From Merdimmobilis hominis (GTDB taxonomy: Bacteria > Bacillota > Clostridia > Oscillospirales > Ruminococcaceae), in the NCBI RefSeq assembly GCF_021109255.1, contig NZ_JAJODG010000001.1: a DNA stretch of 64,000 nt, one strand, 5' to 3'. The translations under genes and the position numbers were made by a program. Positions 8,778-16,678 of this stretch are shown here, one piece after another (positions within the stretch are counted from its first letter, which is position 1; each line of letters starts with the position of its first letter). Under the pieces are notes generated by a model. The model was not told where the DNA came from and did no database searches. It saw only the letters and a list, made by a program, of their open reading frames with translations.

Positions 8778-8906
8778 CCAACTTCCCCCTCTTGCTCCAA
8801 AAGCCGCTTCTGCAAGTATTGTACCACCAAAGACGGAAGGATTTTTTTCAGCCGCCTTACAGGGAAGTTACAATTTTCTTAGGATTCATATAAAAATCTT
8901 AAACTT

Positions 8907-9533
8907 CTAAACAGTCATGTCATAAAGGTAAAATTCCAGTTCGCCTTTTTGCCCCTTCATATCGACAAGATGTTTATGCTGCTGTTGACGTATCATGCCC
9001 TGGTGTTCATAAAATCCGAAATTACAGCTCGTGTCAGTATAAAGGTAGAAATCGCTAATGCTCTGGCTTTTCATATAGGCTAATAGAGAATGGAACAGCA
9101 TTTTTCCAATTCCAAGCCCTCTGTATTCGGGGGAAAGGGCAAATAGAGCAACCTCCCCCTTATAGTCCTTGTTGCACTGTTTCAAGAGCTGGTTGTCTAT
9201 ATCGTCTACATTCTTATAGAAATTCAATATGCCTCGTCTCTCTTTGGAAATCAGCAATCCGCATACGGCGAATATTTGATGTAGGCGGTATTTTAACGGA
9301 CAGTGGTGCTTTTCTATATCCTTTCCCAAAATCAGCCCCGCGGGAACACCATTGACTTCTGCAATCCGCGTATAAGTTTGGTTTGTCAGGCAGGTCGCAA
9401 GATAGACCTTTGCCAGCTTACGGGCTGTCTTGGGTGTTGCGAATTTGTCATAGTTCCAAGTTCTTCTTATCACATCTTCCAATGCTGGCAAATCCCGTTT
9501 CTTTAACTCTCTTAATTTCACGCTGTTTTCCAT
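8907..9533 (-). CDS. GNAT-family N-acetyltransferase
   Basis: The 208-residue protein should transfer an acetyl group from acetyl-CoA to an unknown amine. The CoA-binding motif A is clear at 133-146 (LSPEYRGLGIGKML), followed by the beta strand and FYEHQGM element typical of the GNAT C-terminal half. The start ATG has AAAAGGAG upstream. The gene is AT-rich and divergent from the MerR-type gene at 9621, with only 87 bases between them, so the regulator probably controls it. The pair differs strongly in base composition from its surroundings and looks acquired. The substrate could be an antibiotic or a small metabolite; nothing here decides. Confidence 0.85.
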   Translation of the reverse strand: MENSVKLRELKKRDLPALEDVIRRTWNYDKFATPKTARKLAKVYLATCLTNQTYTRIAEVNGVPAGLILGKDIEKHHCPLKYRLHQIFAVCGLLISKERRGILNFYKNVDDIDNQLLKQCNKDYKGEVALFALSPEYRGLGIGKMLFHSLLAYMKSQSISDFYLYTDTSCNFGFYEHQGMIRQQQHKHLVDMKGQKGELEFYLYDMTV

Positions 9534-9620
9534 ATTCTGTAAAACTCCTTTTCTTTTGCCTTCTTCTGGTATATACTAATCGTAAACTATTCAGTAGGTG
9601 TAATGTCAAGGAGGTATTTT
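9534..9620. promoter_or_regulatory. Divergent promoter/operator region of the GNAT/MerR pair
   Basis: This AT-rich 87-base gap must hold both promoters. TACT at 9575 and AGTA near 9594 form the ends of an imperfect inverted element, TACTAATCGTAAAC followed by TATTCAGTA, a position where MerR-type proteins usually bind. The exact -35/-10 boxes are not certain. Confidence 0.4.
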
Positions 9621-10433
9621 ATGAATCAAGAAACCATGCGGCTTACGACCGCACAGTTTGCAAAATTACACAATGTCAATAAACGGACGCTCCACTACTA
9701 TGATTATATCGGTCTGTTTTTCCCATGTCATAAGGGGGAAAACGGATATAGATATTACGACTATTCCCAGAGCATAGATTTTGAATATATCCGTATGCTG
9801 AAAGAAATCAATCTAAGCATTGAGGAAATCAAAGATTTTATCCATTCTTTCGATGAACAGAAATTCCTTGAAACTGTTTCGCGCAAGCAAAAGGAAATTG
9901 ACACGGAAATTCGAAAGTTGAAAGCGGTCAAATCAGTTCTGAACCAAAAAAGGGAACATCTTCTGCTCTGTCAGCAAATCAGTGATATGCATATAGAAAT
10001 AGCCGACTTAAAAGAAGAATACCTGTTGACCGTCCCTTATGAATTTGAGGAAGATAGCCCTATAAAAGTCTTTAAATATATACAGAGTGTCTGGTCGCCA
10101 GAGCAATATCGAGCAGGTGTAGGGAGTTACCTTTCCCTTGATAAAATACAGGCAGGAGAGTTTAATAAATATGACGGCCTATACACCGTGATAACAGAGC
10201 ATAGGAAGAAAAACGGTTTTATGACAAAGCCAAAAGGAGCGTACCTGTGCGGTTATCTGAAAGGTGGGTGGGGCAGGCTTCCAGAGCTATATAGAAAAAT
10301 GTTAAGCTATGCCGACGAGCATAAACTTAGGCTTATAGGATATTCCTTTGAACGTGATCTTACCGACTATACAATTGCCAGTGAAAAGGAATATATCACA
10401 CAGATAATGATTAAAATTGGTAACAACATTTAG
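9621..10433 (+). CDS. MerR-family regulator with GyrI-like effector domain
   Basis: The 270-residue protein has an N-terminal MerR winged helix (about 7-75: AQFAKLHNVNKRTLHYYD, then GYRYYDYSQ). A coiled-coil dimer helix follows (about 85-125), then a C-terminal domain of about 150 residues like GyrI/BmrR ligand-binding modules (ending YITQIMIKIG). This layout fits drug- or metabolite-responsive activators that twist the promoter DNA. The ATG at 9621 has a textbook AAGGAGGT; an upstream ATG at 9603 does not. It is divergent from the acetyltransferase gene and shares its AT-rich composition. Confidence 0.88.
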   Translation: MNQETMRLTTAQFAKLHNVNKRTLHYYDYIGLFFPCHKGENGYRYYDYSQSIDFEYIRMLKEINLSIEEIKDFIHSFDEQKFLETVSRKQKEIDTEIRKLKAVKSVLNQKREHLLLCQQISDMHIEIADLKEEYLLTVPYEFEEDSPIKVFKYIQSVWSPEQYRAGVGSYLSLDKIQAGEFNKYDGLYTVITEHRKKNGFMTKPKGAYLCGYLKGGWGRLPELYRKMLSYADEHKLRLIGYSFERDLTDYTIASEKEYITQIMIKIGNNI

Positions 10434-10485
10434 GAAATGATATACACCTTATTTTGCTCAAATTAGAAAAAAGAAGGGGAAACAA

Positions 10486-10514
10486 TTGTCCTTTGAGGGC
10501 CGGCGCGCTATAAT
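10486..10514 (+). promoter_or_regulatory. Sigma-A-type promoter of the exporter-like gene
   Basis: TTGTCC, 17-base spacer, TATAAT. A GGCAGGG-CCAAT-CCCTGCC hairpin (10531-10549) lies in the short leader, just ahead of the ribosome binding site. Confidence 0.65.
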
Positions 10515-10572
10515 AAACCATAGAAAAAACGGCAGGGCCAATCCCTGCCCATCCCTTGAGAGGAGGCTCCTT

Positions 10573-11082
10573 ATGGATATTCACTACCGGCCTGGGCTGC
10601 GGGCGGTCAAAAGCGCACTGGCGGTATTTCTCTGTTTGCTGGTCTCCATCCCGCTGCATCGGGAGAGCCCTTTTTTCTCCTGCATTGCATCCATTGTCTG
10701 CATGCAGCCCACTTGGGAGAAGAGCCTGCGCACCGGATTCCACCGGTTTTATGGCACCGTCCTCGGGGGGACGGCCGGGTACCTTTCTCTGGTTCTCTTC
10801 GATCTGCTGCCCCACTACCGGGAGGGGCTGTATGTAGTCATCCTCCCTTTGGGGGTACTGGCCCTCATTACCCTTTGCAATGTGCTGGGGATTAAGGAGT
10901 CCTCCTCCATCTGCTGCATCGTGTTTCTGGCAAACACCGCTAACTTCAAACCCATTCCCGAGGCCTTACCCTATGTCTGCAACCGGGTGATTGAGACCAC
11001 CATCGGCATTGTAATCGCTGTTCTGGCCAACCGGTATGTCCGGCTTCCGCAAGGGGAGGCTCAACAAAGCCACCAATCATAA
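10573..11082 (+). CDS. FUSC/aromatic acid exporter-like membrane protein
   Basis: The 169-residue membrane protein has about four hydrophobic segments and resembles the membrane half of the aromatic acid exporter family (DUF939/ArAE, FUSC-like): an opening GLRAVKSALAVFLCLLVS, a conserved RFYGTVLGGTAGYL segment and a closing RVIETTIGIVIAVLAN. The cytoplasmic C-terminal domain found in larger relatives is absent; short members are common in Firmicutes. Efflux of an aromatic or other hydrophobic compound is inferred only from the family. The ATG at 10573 follows GAGAGGAGG; the in-frame start at 10486 falls in the promoter. Confidence 0.8.
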   Translation: MDIHYRPGLRAVKSALAVFLCLLVSIPLHRESPFFSCIASIVCMQPTWEKSLRTGFHRFYGTVLGGTAGYLSLVLFDLLPHYREGLYVVILPLGVLALITLCNVLGIKESSSICCIVFLANTANFKPIPEALPYVCNRVIETTIGIVIAVLANRYVRLPQGEAQQSHQS

Positions 11083-11119
11083 GAAAGCGGCCTGCCCATC
11101 GCCGGGCGGGCCGCTTTTT
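11083..11119 (+). terminator. Intrinsic terminator after the exporter-like gene
   Basis: AGCGGCC-TGCCC pairs with GGGCG-GGCCGCT, followed by TTTTTT. It starts one base after the stop codon and sits between convergent genes. Confidence 0.88.
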
Positions 11120-11120
11120 T

Positions 11121-12278
11121 CTAAGAGAGGGGGAGAACGGTGCAGGAGAGGTATTGGAAGGATCCCCCTTCCACCTTAACGGTGAGGGTATAGGCCCGGA
11201 TGGGCAAGGAATCCCCGGTGGGCTCCTCTCCATAAGCGGAGAAGGTGAGGCGCAGGACGCCGCCATCCAAAGGTTCCACCTGGTCCAGGGAGAAGGCCGC
11301 TTCCCCAGAAAAATCCAGGGCGGGCAGCAGGTAAACCTCCTCTTCCTCCCGGTAGAGGGGGGACCCCCGCAGGAGGCCCTCCGGCAGGTCGAAATACCGG
11401 CCCATCATCCCCTCCAGGTAGGCGGCAGGGACTTGGTAATTCTGCCCCTCGTTGTCCCAGAAGAGGGTGTAGTCGGCCTCCTCATCCAAGGAGGGGAGTC
11501 CGGCGGCAAAGCGAAGGAGGCCGTCCAGGGGCAGATCCCCGGGGCGTGACCAGCTCTCCCCAGTCAATAGGCCGGAAAAGGCTAAGGGATGGATATAGCG
11601 GGCCAGGTACCAGGCATCGCTCCCCTCCTCATACTGAGTGTATAGGGGCCCATCCGGTGGCGGTGGGTTGAGGGAAAGGAGGTAGTCCAGTTCCTCGGCA
11701 TAATCGTAGGCAGTGGGTTCTTCCCCTTCCCTTGGGGTGTCAAAGAACACCGCTTGGGCGAGGGGGGCCTTTTTGCCTTTGAACACACATAGGTAAGCCC
11801 CCTTGTACAGGGTGGCGGAGGCAAACTCCCCGCCCTCCAGCCGCAGGTCGATGCGGGAGACCTCTATGGGGAGAAAAGCCTTTTCCCGGGAGCTGGTGTG
11901 CCCCCAGTTGATTTCCCCGTAGACCACTGTGTTGTTGCCCAGGATTTCATAGTTGGCCGAAATGGCCATCTCCGGCTGGCTGTCAAAATAATAAGGAGAG
12001 AGGACAGTAAAGGCATTTTCCCCTTTTACGAGGTGGTAGAACCGCTTGGAAACCGCCCCGGCATCGTCGGTCAGCTGGACCAGGGCGTAATACTCCGGCG
12101 GCTGTGGGGCGGGCTCCAAGGCAAGGATTTCCACCGTATCCGCATCGGAATGCTCCTTGATGGCTTTGGCGGCGTTTTGCAGCACCAGCTGGGGTTTCTC
12201 CTCCTTCTGCTCCCCCTGGGAACAGCCGGCCAGCAAAAGGGTAAAGGCAAGGGCGAGGGCAAGAATTCGTTTGATCAA
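11121..12278 (-). CDS. Predicted lipoprotein of unknown function
   Basis: The 385-residue protein has a lipoprotein signal peptide with lipobox LLAGC (Cys19), so it should be anchored to the outer face of the membrane. The remainder is acidic, with Pro-rich patches and no motif I recognise. It starts with TTG at 12278, with AAAGGAGGGG upstream and no competing ATG. It follows the YgjP-like peptidase gene by 31 bases on the same strand and may be the last gene of that operon. Function unknown. Confidence 0.75.
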   Translation of the reverse strand: MIKRILALALAFTLLLAGCSQGEQKEEKPQLVLQNAAKAIKEHSDADTVEILALEPAPQPPEYYALVQLTDDAGAVSKRFYHLVKGENAFTVLSPYYFDSQPEMAISANYEILGNNTVVYGEINWGHTSSREKAFLPIEVSRIDLRLEGGEFASATLYKGAYLCVFKGKKAPLAQAVFFDTPREGEEPTAYDYAEELDYLLSLNPPPPDGPLYTQYEEGSDAWYLARYIHPLAFSGLLTGESWSRPGDLPLDGLLRFAAGLPSLDEEADYTLFWDNEGQNYQVPAAYLEGMMGRYFDLPEGLLRGSPLYREEEEVYLLPALDFSGEAAFSLDQVEPLDGGVLRLTFSAYGEEPTGDSLPIRAYTLTVKVEGGSFQYLSCTVLPLS

Positions 12279-12308
12279 AGGGAACCCCTCCTTTCGGGGG
12301 ATGGGAGA

Positions 12309-12992
12309 TTACCCGCCTTTTAGCAACGCGGCAGCGGCGGGATAGGTGGGCATCAGCTGCCTGACCAGGTCGTAAAACCGGGCAGAGTGGTTGGGCACCG
12401 CCAGGTGGGCGTACTCGTGGATGACCACCCCTTGGATGGCCAGTAAGGGCAGGTGGATGAGCCGGGTGCTGAGGGTAATCCGCCGCTTTTGAGGGGAACA
12501 GCTGCCCCAGCGGGAGGTCATCCGGCGGAAGGAGACCACCGGCGGAGTTGGGGCAAGAAAGGTAGGGGAGAGGGCCTCCACCTCCCGGCACAAGGGCAGT
12601 ATCACCGCCCGGCACTGGGCGGCCAAAAAATCATCCAGGGCTTTGCGTGGGTTCTCCGAAGGCAGAAAAAGGCTGTCTCCCCGCAGGGCAGCAGCCCCAT
12701 CCCACAGATGGAGGGCCACAGATTCTCCTAGAAAGAGGATGACGTCCCCTTCGGCGGGGCAGTTGGGAAGGAAAAACCGGCTCTCCCGGCTTTGCTGGCG
12801 GGCCAGGGAGGATTGGATCCACCCTGCCCGTTCGGCCACCATCTGGTCACAGTGGGCGAGAGGAACCCGCGGCCCGGCGGAGAGGCGCACCTCACCGCCA
12901 GTGATCCGCAGGTTGAGGTTTTTCACCTTTTTCCGGGTCAGGGTATAGGAAATTTCCCCAAGGGGGGTGCAGACCCGCCGCAGCTGGGGCAT
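12309..12992 (-). CDS. YgjP-like M48-type metallopeptidase (DUF45)
   Basis: The 227-residue protein carries the hallmarks of the YgjP/DUF45 group: the RMTSRWGSCS motif (about 157-166), the zinc-binding HEYAH at 192-196 and NHSARFY (201-207), which provides the third ligand region. It is a soluble, putatively cytoplasmic zinc peptidase without known substrate. The ATG at 12992 shares its A with the last base of the upstream gene's TGA (TGATG), so translation is coupled to the HAD fusion gene. The longer frame to 13076 lies inside the upstream gene and is not used. Confidence 0.87.
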   Translation of the reverse strand: MPQLRRVCTPLGEISYTLTRKKVKNLNLRITGGEVRLSAGPRVPLAHCDQMVAERAGWIQSSLARQQSRESRFFLPNCPAEGDVILFLGESVALHLWDGAAALRGDSLFLPSENPRKALDDFLAAQCRAVILPLCREVEALSPTFLAPTPPVVSFRRMTSRWGSCSPQKRRITLSTRLIHLPLLAIQGVVIHEYAHLAVPNHSARFYDLVRQLMPTYPAAAALLKGG

Positions 12993-14107
12993 CAATCCAG
13001 CACCCCGTCGGCCAGCAGGATGTCCTCCAGCAGGTCGGCGGTGGTTTTCAGCAGTTCTTGGCAGTGGTGGGGGCAATCGGCATAGCGGGTTTTCAAGTCG
13101 GCACAGTCGCAGGAGCCGAATGCACGCTGGAACCCCTCCACCAGCTGGACCGTCCGGGGTTTCAGCTCCGGGGTCTCTTTGCCATATTGGCCGTTGGGGA
13201 CCGACACCAATCCCAGGACGGCGTTGGCCCCGCAGAGGGCGCCGCAGGTCCTGCCAGTGGAAAGGCCGCCCCCAAAGCCGCCCAACAGCTTGACCGCCTG
13301 GGCGGGCAGGTCAATCCCATGGGTTTTGCAGAAGGCTAGAAGCATGGCTTCGGCGCAGTTGTTGCGGCAGCCTTGGCCGTAAAACTCCGGCACGGCGTCC
13401 CGTGTTCTGGCTGGGGCTTCCACCCCTAAGAGGGGGTACAGCTCCTCCAGGGAGTGGATCTCATAGGTGGGGGAATAGTCCCCGGAGCGGGGCTTGGAGT
13501 GGGGGTTGAACCAACAGCAGTCGATGCCGTACTGCACCGAGCCCCGGATGTCGGCGGTGAGGGAATCCCCGATGAGCAAAAGGCCGGAGGGGTCCTGGAA
13601 GCCGCAGGTTTCCATCATGTAGTCAAAGTACCGGCGGGAGGGCTTTTCCGCCCCTGCGTCCTCCGAGACAATGACCTGGTCGAAGTAGGGGGCCAGGCGG
13701 GAGGCCTCCATCCGCCGGTGTTGGGCCCGGGAGACCCCGTTGGTCACCAGCACCAGCTTGTACTGCTTAAAGAGGGTTTTCACCACCTGTAGGGCCCCGT
13801 CAATCCGGGCGGCGCAGAGGGCTAGGTTGTCCAGATAGGCGGTGTTGAAAGCGGCGGGATCGGCCTTCAGCCCATATTGGGCAAACAGGTCCTGGAAGCG
13901 CTTGACCACCAATTGGGGCTTTTGAATTTTCCCCTCTTCCAGCTGTTCCCACAGGGCGCTGTTGATGGCATGGTAGGTTTTCTTCATCTCCGGGGTGAGA
14001 TCCAGGCCGAATTCCCTGCCGGTGTAGAAGAAGGAGTACTCCTCCGCCTTCTCAAAGTCCAAAAGGGTGCCGTCGGCGTCGAACAATAAGGCAGTGTATG
14101 GTTTCAT
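12992..14107 (-). CDS. HAD hydrolase (YjjG-like) fused to a C_GCAxxG_C_C redox-type domain
   Basis: The 371-residue protein joins two families. Residues 1-228 are a HAD-superfamily phosphatase close to YjjG-type pyrimidine nucleotidases: DADGT at 10-14 (nucleophile Asp10, acid Asp12), VTNG at 121-124, Lys155 and the Asp pair in GDSLTAD (180-186). Residues about 238-365 are a C_GCAxxG_C_C domain with GCRNNCAEAM (Cys247, Cys251), GGFGGGLSTG...CGA (276-290; Cys288, Cys292) and a Cys cluster (333, 335, 345, 349). Those cysteines are thought to bind a cofactor or act in redox chemistry. The ATG at 14107 has GGAGG eight bases upstream. The next gene is coupled by a one-base overlap. Both domains look intact. 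Confidence 0.87.
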   Translation of the reverse strand: MKPYTALLFDADGTLLDFEKAEEYSFFYTGREFGLDLTPEMKKTYHAINSALWEQLEEGKIQKPQLVVKRFQDLFAQYGLKADPAAFNTAYLDNLALCAARIDGALQVVKTLFKQYKLVLVTNGVSRAQHRRMEASRLAPYFDQVIVSEDAGAEKPSRRYFDYMMETCGFQDPSGLLLIGDSLTADIRGSVQYGIDCCWFNPHSKPRSGDYSPTYEIHSLEELYPLLGVEAPARTRDAVPEFYGQGCRNNCAEAMLLAFCKTHGIDLPAQAVKLLGGFGGGLSTGRTCGALCGANAVLGLVSVPNGQYGKETPELKPRTVQLVEGFQRAFGSCDCADLKTRYADCPHHCQELLKTTADLLEDILLADGVLD

Positions 14108-14156
14108 GGAAAAAGCCTCCAATCAAAAAGTCGGTGGGTGTATCTTTCATTATAAC

Positions 14157-14187
14157 AAAAAGGGCCCCCCACCGGGAGCCCTTTTTG
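14157..14187 (-). terminator. Intrinsic terminator of the CofE-like gene
   Basis: On the minus strand AAAAAGGGC pairs with GCCCTTTTT around a C/G-rich loop, about ten bases beyond the stop codon. Confidence 0.8.
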
Positions 14188-14195
14188 GAAAATAC

Positions 14196-15386
14196 CTATT
14201 TGGCGTAGTTGTCAAAATACCCCTGCACCAGGACGATGGGGGTGCCCTTGTCGCCGCTGCCGCTGGTCAGGTCGCACAGAGAGCCGATCAGGTCGGTGAT
14301 CCGGCGGGGGGTGGTGCCCTGGGACTCCATAGAACCCTTCAGGTCGCTGGCCTTGCCCCGGATGTACTCGGTGATGGCGGCCTGAAGCTCCGCGCCGCTC
14401 AGGTGGGCGAAGTTGTTGTCGGCCAGGTATTTCAGCTTCAGTTCGCTGGGCACACCGGTGAGGCCGTCGGTGTAGGCGGGGGAGACCACCGGGTCAGCCA
14501 ATTCCCAGATCTTGCCCACCGGGTCTTTAAAGGCGCCGTCGCCGTACACCATGACCTCCACGTGTTTGCCGGTGCGGGTGAAGAGGGAAGCCTGCACCTG
14601 CTCCACAAAGTCCTGGCAGTCCCGGGGGAAGAGCTTGACCGTCTCCTCAGTGGCTTTGTTGGAGCCCAAAAGGCCGTATTTTTCATTGCAGCCGCTGCTG
14701 CCCACTGGGGCGTTTAGAATCTCATCCAAGCCCAGGGTCAGCTCTGCGCCGGCTGCCTGGAGCAGGCGTTTGGTGCGGGCGCGGGAGTGGATGTCGCAAT
14801 GGATCACTTTTTTGGCGTAGGGGAGGATGGCCCGGCAGTCGTTGGCGAAGAGGATCTGCACCTCACAGCCCATCTCCTCCACCAGGGATTTGTAATAAGC
14901 CACATAATCTACGCCGGTGAAGGGGTGGAGGTTTTCGCCGAACAGGCGGCGGTAGTCCCCTTCGGTGAGGACGTCGTTCCAGGGGTTGATGCCTTTTTCA
15001 TCCAGCTGGTCCAGGCTGACCAGGTGGTTGCCCACCTCATCGGAGGGGTAACTGAACATCAGGACCATCTTTTTCAGGCCCTTGGCAATGCCCTTGAGGC
15101 AGATGGCGAACCGGTTGCGGCTGAGGATGGGGAAGATAACCCCCACTGTGTCATCCCCGCATTTCTGGTGGACGTCGGCGGCGATGTCGTCGATGTGGGC
15201 GTAGTTGCCCTGGCTCCGGGCGACCACAGCTTCGGTGACGGCGACAACGTCTTTGTCCCGCAGGGAGAAGCCCTCCGATTCGGCTGCGCCGATCACCGAA
15301 TCGGTCACGATTTTGACAAGGTCATCCCCTTGGCGGATAATGGGTGCGCGCACGCCCCGGACAACGGTACCAACCATTCTTTCCAT
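14196..15386 (-). CDS. Coenzyme F420-0:L-glutamate ligase-like protein (CofE family)
   Basis: The 396-residue protein matches the F420 ligase family (CofE/FbiB N-terminal-like), which joins glutamate to F420-0 in archaea and actinobacteria. The opening RAPIIRQGDDLVKIVTDSV and the VVAVTEAVVARSQGN segment (about 46-61) fit the nucleotide/metal site region. No other F420 biosynthesis gene is visible, and clostridia of this type are not known to make F420, so the real acceptor is probably another molecule. The start ATG follows AAGGAG. The gene is monocistronic on the minus strand with a terminator. The family call is firm; the reaction is open. Confidence 0.85.
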   Translation of the reverse strand: MERMVGTVVRGVRAPIIRQGDDLVKIVTDSVIGAAESEGFSLRDKDVVAVTEAVVARSQGNYAHIDDIAADVHQKCGDDTVGVIFPILSRNRFAICLKGIAKGLKKMVLMFSYPSDEVGNHLVSLDQLDEKGINPWNDVLTEGDYRRLFGENLHPFTGVDYVAYYKSLVEEMGCEVQILFANDCRAILPYAKKVIHCDIHSRARTKRLLQAAGAELTLGLDEILNAPVGSSGCNEKYGLLGSNKATEETVKLFPRDCQDFVEQVQASLFTRTGKHVEVMVYGDGAFKDPVGKIWELADPVVSPAYTDGLTGVPSELKLKYLADNNFAHLSGAELQAAITEYIRGKASDLKGSMESQGTTPRRITDLIGSLCDLTSGSGDKGTPIVLVQGYFDNYAK

Positions 15387-15749
15387 AGCGAATGCTCCTT
15401 TTTATGGGTCATTTGATCCTAGTTTTTGTCGGAAAAAGGGGACGGGGTGACGTCCCGACACCCAGTATAATACGAAATTGAACATAAATAAAGTATATAT
15501 TATTGATATTGCGCATAAGTTTACCTTATGATTGAAAAATGGCCCCGTTTTTTCGGTGGGAACTGCTAAAAGCTAGGGGAGTAAATTTGTACAACCCTCT
15601 GAAAGAAGAAAATTTTAACGGAAAAATTCTCTGTTTTTGCAAAAGACATGCAAAATTGGCGCACTCTTTAGATGAAATGGAAACCAAAGGATGTGGCATA
15701 CCGCCCATAGAACCTTTTTTAGTAAAGCGTAAAGATAGGAGGTTTTATC
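15387..15749. other. 363-base intergenic region with promoter-like and inverted-repeat sequence
   Basis: No gene is seen. The region separates divergent genes. Its centre (15470-15540) is AT-rich and contains the inverted repeat CATAAG-TTTAC-CTTATG at 15514-15530, which could be an operator. The minus strand near 15465 has a TATTATACT stretch that could be the -10 box of the CofE-like gene. Confidence 0.4.
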
Positions 15750-16451
15750 ATGAATCGACTGGTCGCTTCTTTTGCGGCGCTGCTGTTGGCGGCGTCGGTG
15801 TTCGGAGGCTGCACCCCGAAAGAGACCCCGCCCCAAGGGGAGCCCTCCGGAAGCAGTTCCCAGGTGGAGGAGAACAACAGCTCCCAGGAGGATTCTTCCA
15901 GCAGACGTTTGACAGTGGCGGATGCCGCTCTCTACCGCGGGGAGGTCCGGGGCCTGGACGAAAACGGGTTCTACCTGGTGCAGGTGCCCGGCCGGGATTA
16001 CGGCGATGGGATTGTGCGGTTCTCCATCGGGGAAGGCACCAAGTTCAGCTTTGACCGGGAAACGTTGGAGGAAGGGCAGTACCTGGAGGTCTACTACAGC
16101 GATGTCCAGGAGACCTACCCGCCCCAGACCGAGGCCATTGCAGTCAACTGGCTCCCCGATGCGGCGATGTCGGTCTTCAACGGCGAGGTGGTGGAGGTGA
16201 CCGAAAAAGAGGATGGCACCACCGACCTTTTGATGAAGCGGATCGGCGGGGAAGGCACGGACGAAATCCTCTTCCACATCGGGGAGTCCACCCAGGTGTA
16301 TACCAATGAGATTCAAGTGGGAAGCCAGCTGAGCATCCTGTTCAATGGCGCGGTGACCCTCAGCCTCCCCGGGCAGGCATCCGCCTGGGAAGTTGCCCCT
16401 TACACCGTAGAGAAGTCCGAGGACTACACCCAGTGGATTGGGAGCAAATAA
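15750..16451 (+). CDS. Predicted lipoprotein of unknown function
   Basis: The 233-residue protein has a lipoprotein signal with lipobox VFGGC (Cys21), followed by a Ser/Glu-rich linker to about residue 52 and a compact beta-rich C-terminal part containing two similar-looking halves (IVRFSIGEGTKFSF and EILFHIGESTQVYT), which suggests an internal duplication. No enzymatic motif is visible. The start ATG has TAGGAGG seven bases upstream. The gene stands alone between an AT-rich intergenic region and a terminator. Probably extracytoplasmic; function unknown. Confidence 0.75.
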   Translation: MNRLVASFAALLLAASVFGGCTPKETPPQGEPSGSSSQVEENNSSQEDSSSRRLTVADAALYRGEVRGLDENGFYLVQVPGRDYGDGIVRFSIGEGTKFSFDRETLEEGQYLEVYYSDVQETYPPQTEAIAVNWLPDAAMSVFNGEVVEVTEKEDGTTDLLMKRIGGEGTDEILFHIGESTQVYTNEIQVGSQLSILFNGAVTLSLPGQASAWEVAPYTVEKSEDYTQWIGSK

Positions 16452-16475
16452 TCTATACCGTACAACATTCCATTA

Positions 16476-16516
16476 AAGCTGCCGGCTGGGGCTGTTCCCG
16501 GCTGGCAGTTTTTTCG
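16476..16516 (+). terminator. Intrinsic terminator of the lipoprotein gene
   Basis: CTGCCGGCTGGG pairs with CCCGGCTGGCAG (with G-T wobbles), followed by TTTTTT. Confidence 0.75.
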
Positions 16517-16617
16517 TTGGCGACAGCCCTCCGCTGGGGAAAATGGCCATTTTCAGAGGAAACTCCATTTCCCTGGCAAATTCCGCCCAAAGGGACAAGA
16601 ATTTTCCCCCCCGGCGA

Positions 16618-16646
16618 TTGCGGACAAGCCAAAAACTGTGTATGAT
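16618..16646 (+). promoter_or_regulatory. Sigma-A-type promoter of the racemase operon
   Basis: TTGCGG, 17-base spacer, TATGAT, 33 bases ahead of the alanine racemase start codon. Confidence 0.6.
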
Positions 16647-16678
16647 AGAAGAAGCCTTAGGAAGGGAAGGAGAACACA

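Noticed and set aside
14196..15386. Evidence that the organism makes coenzyme F420
   Set aside because: A single ligase homolog with no other F420 gene is not enough.
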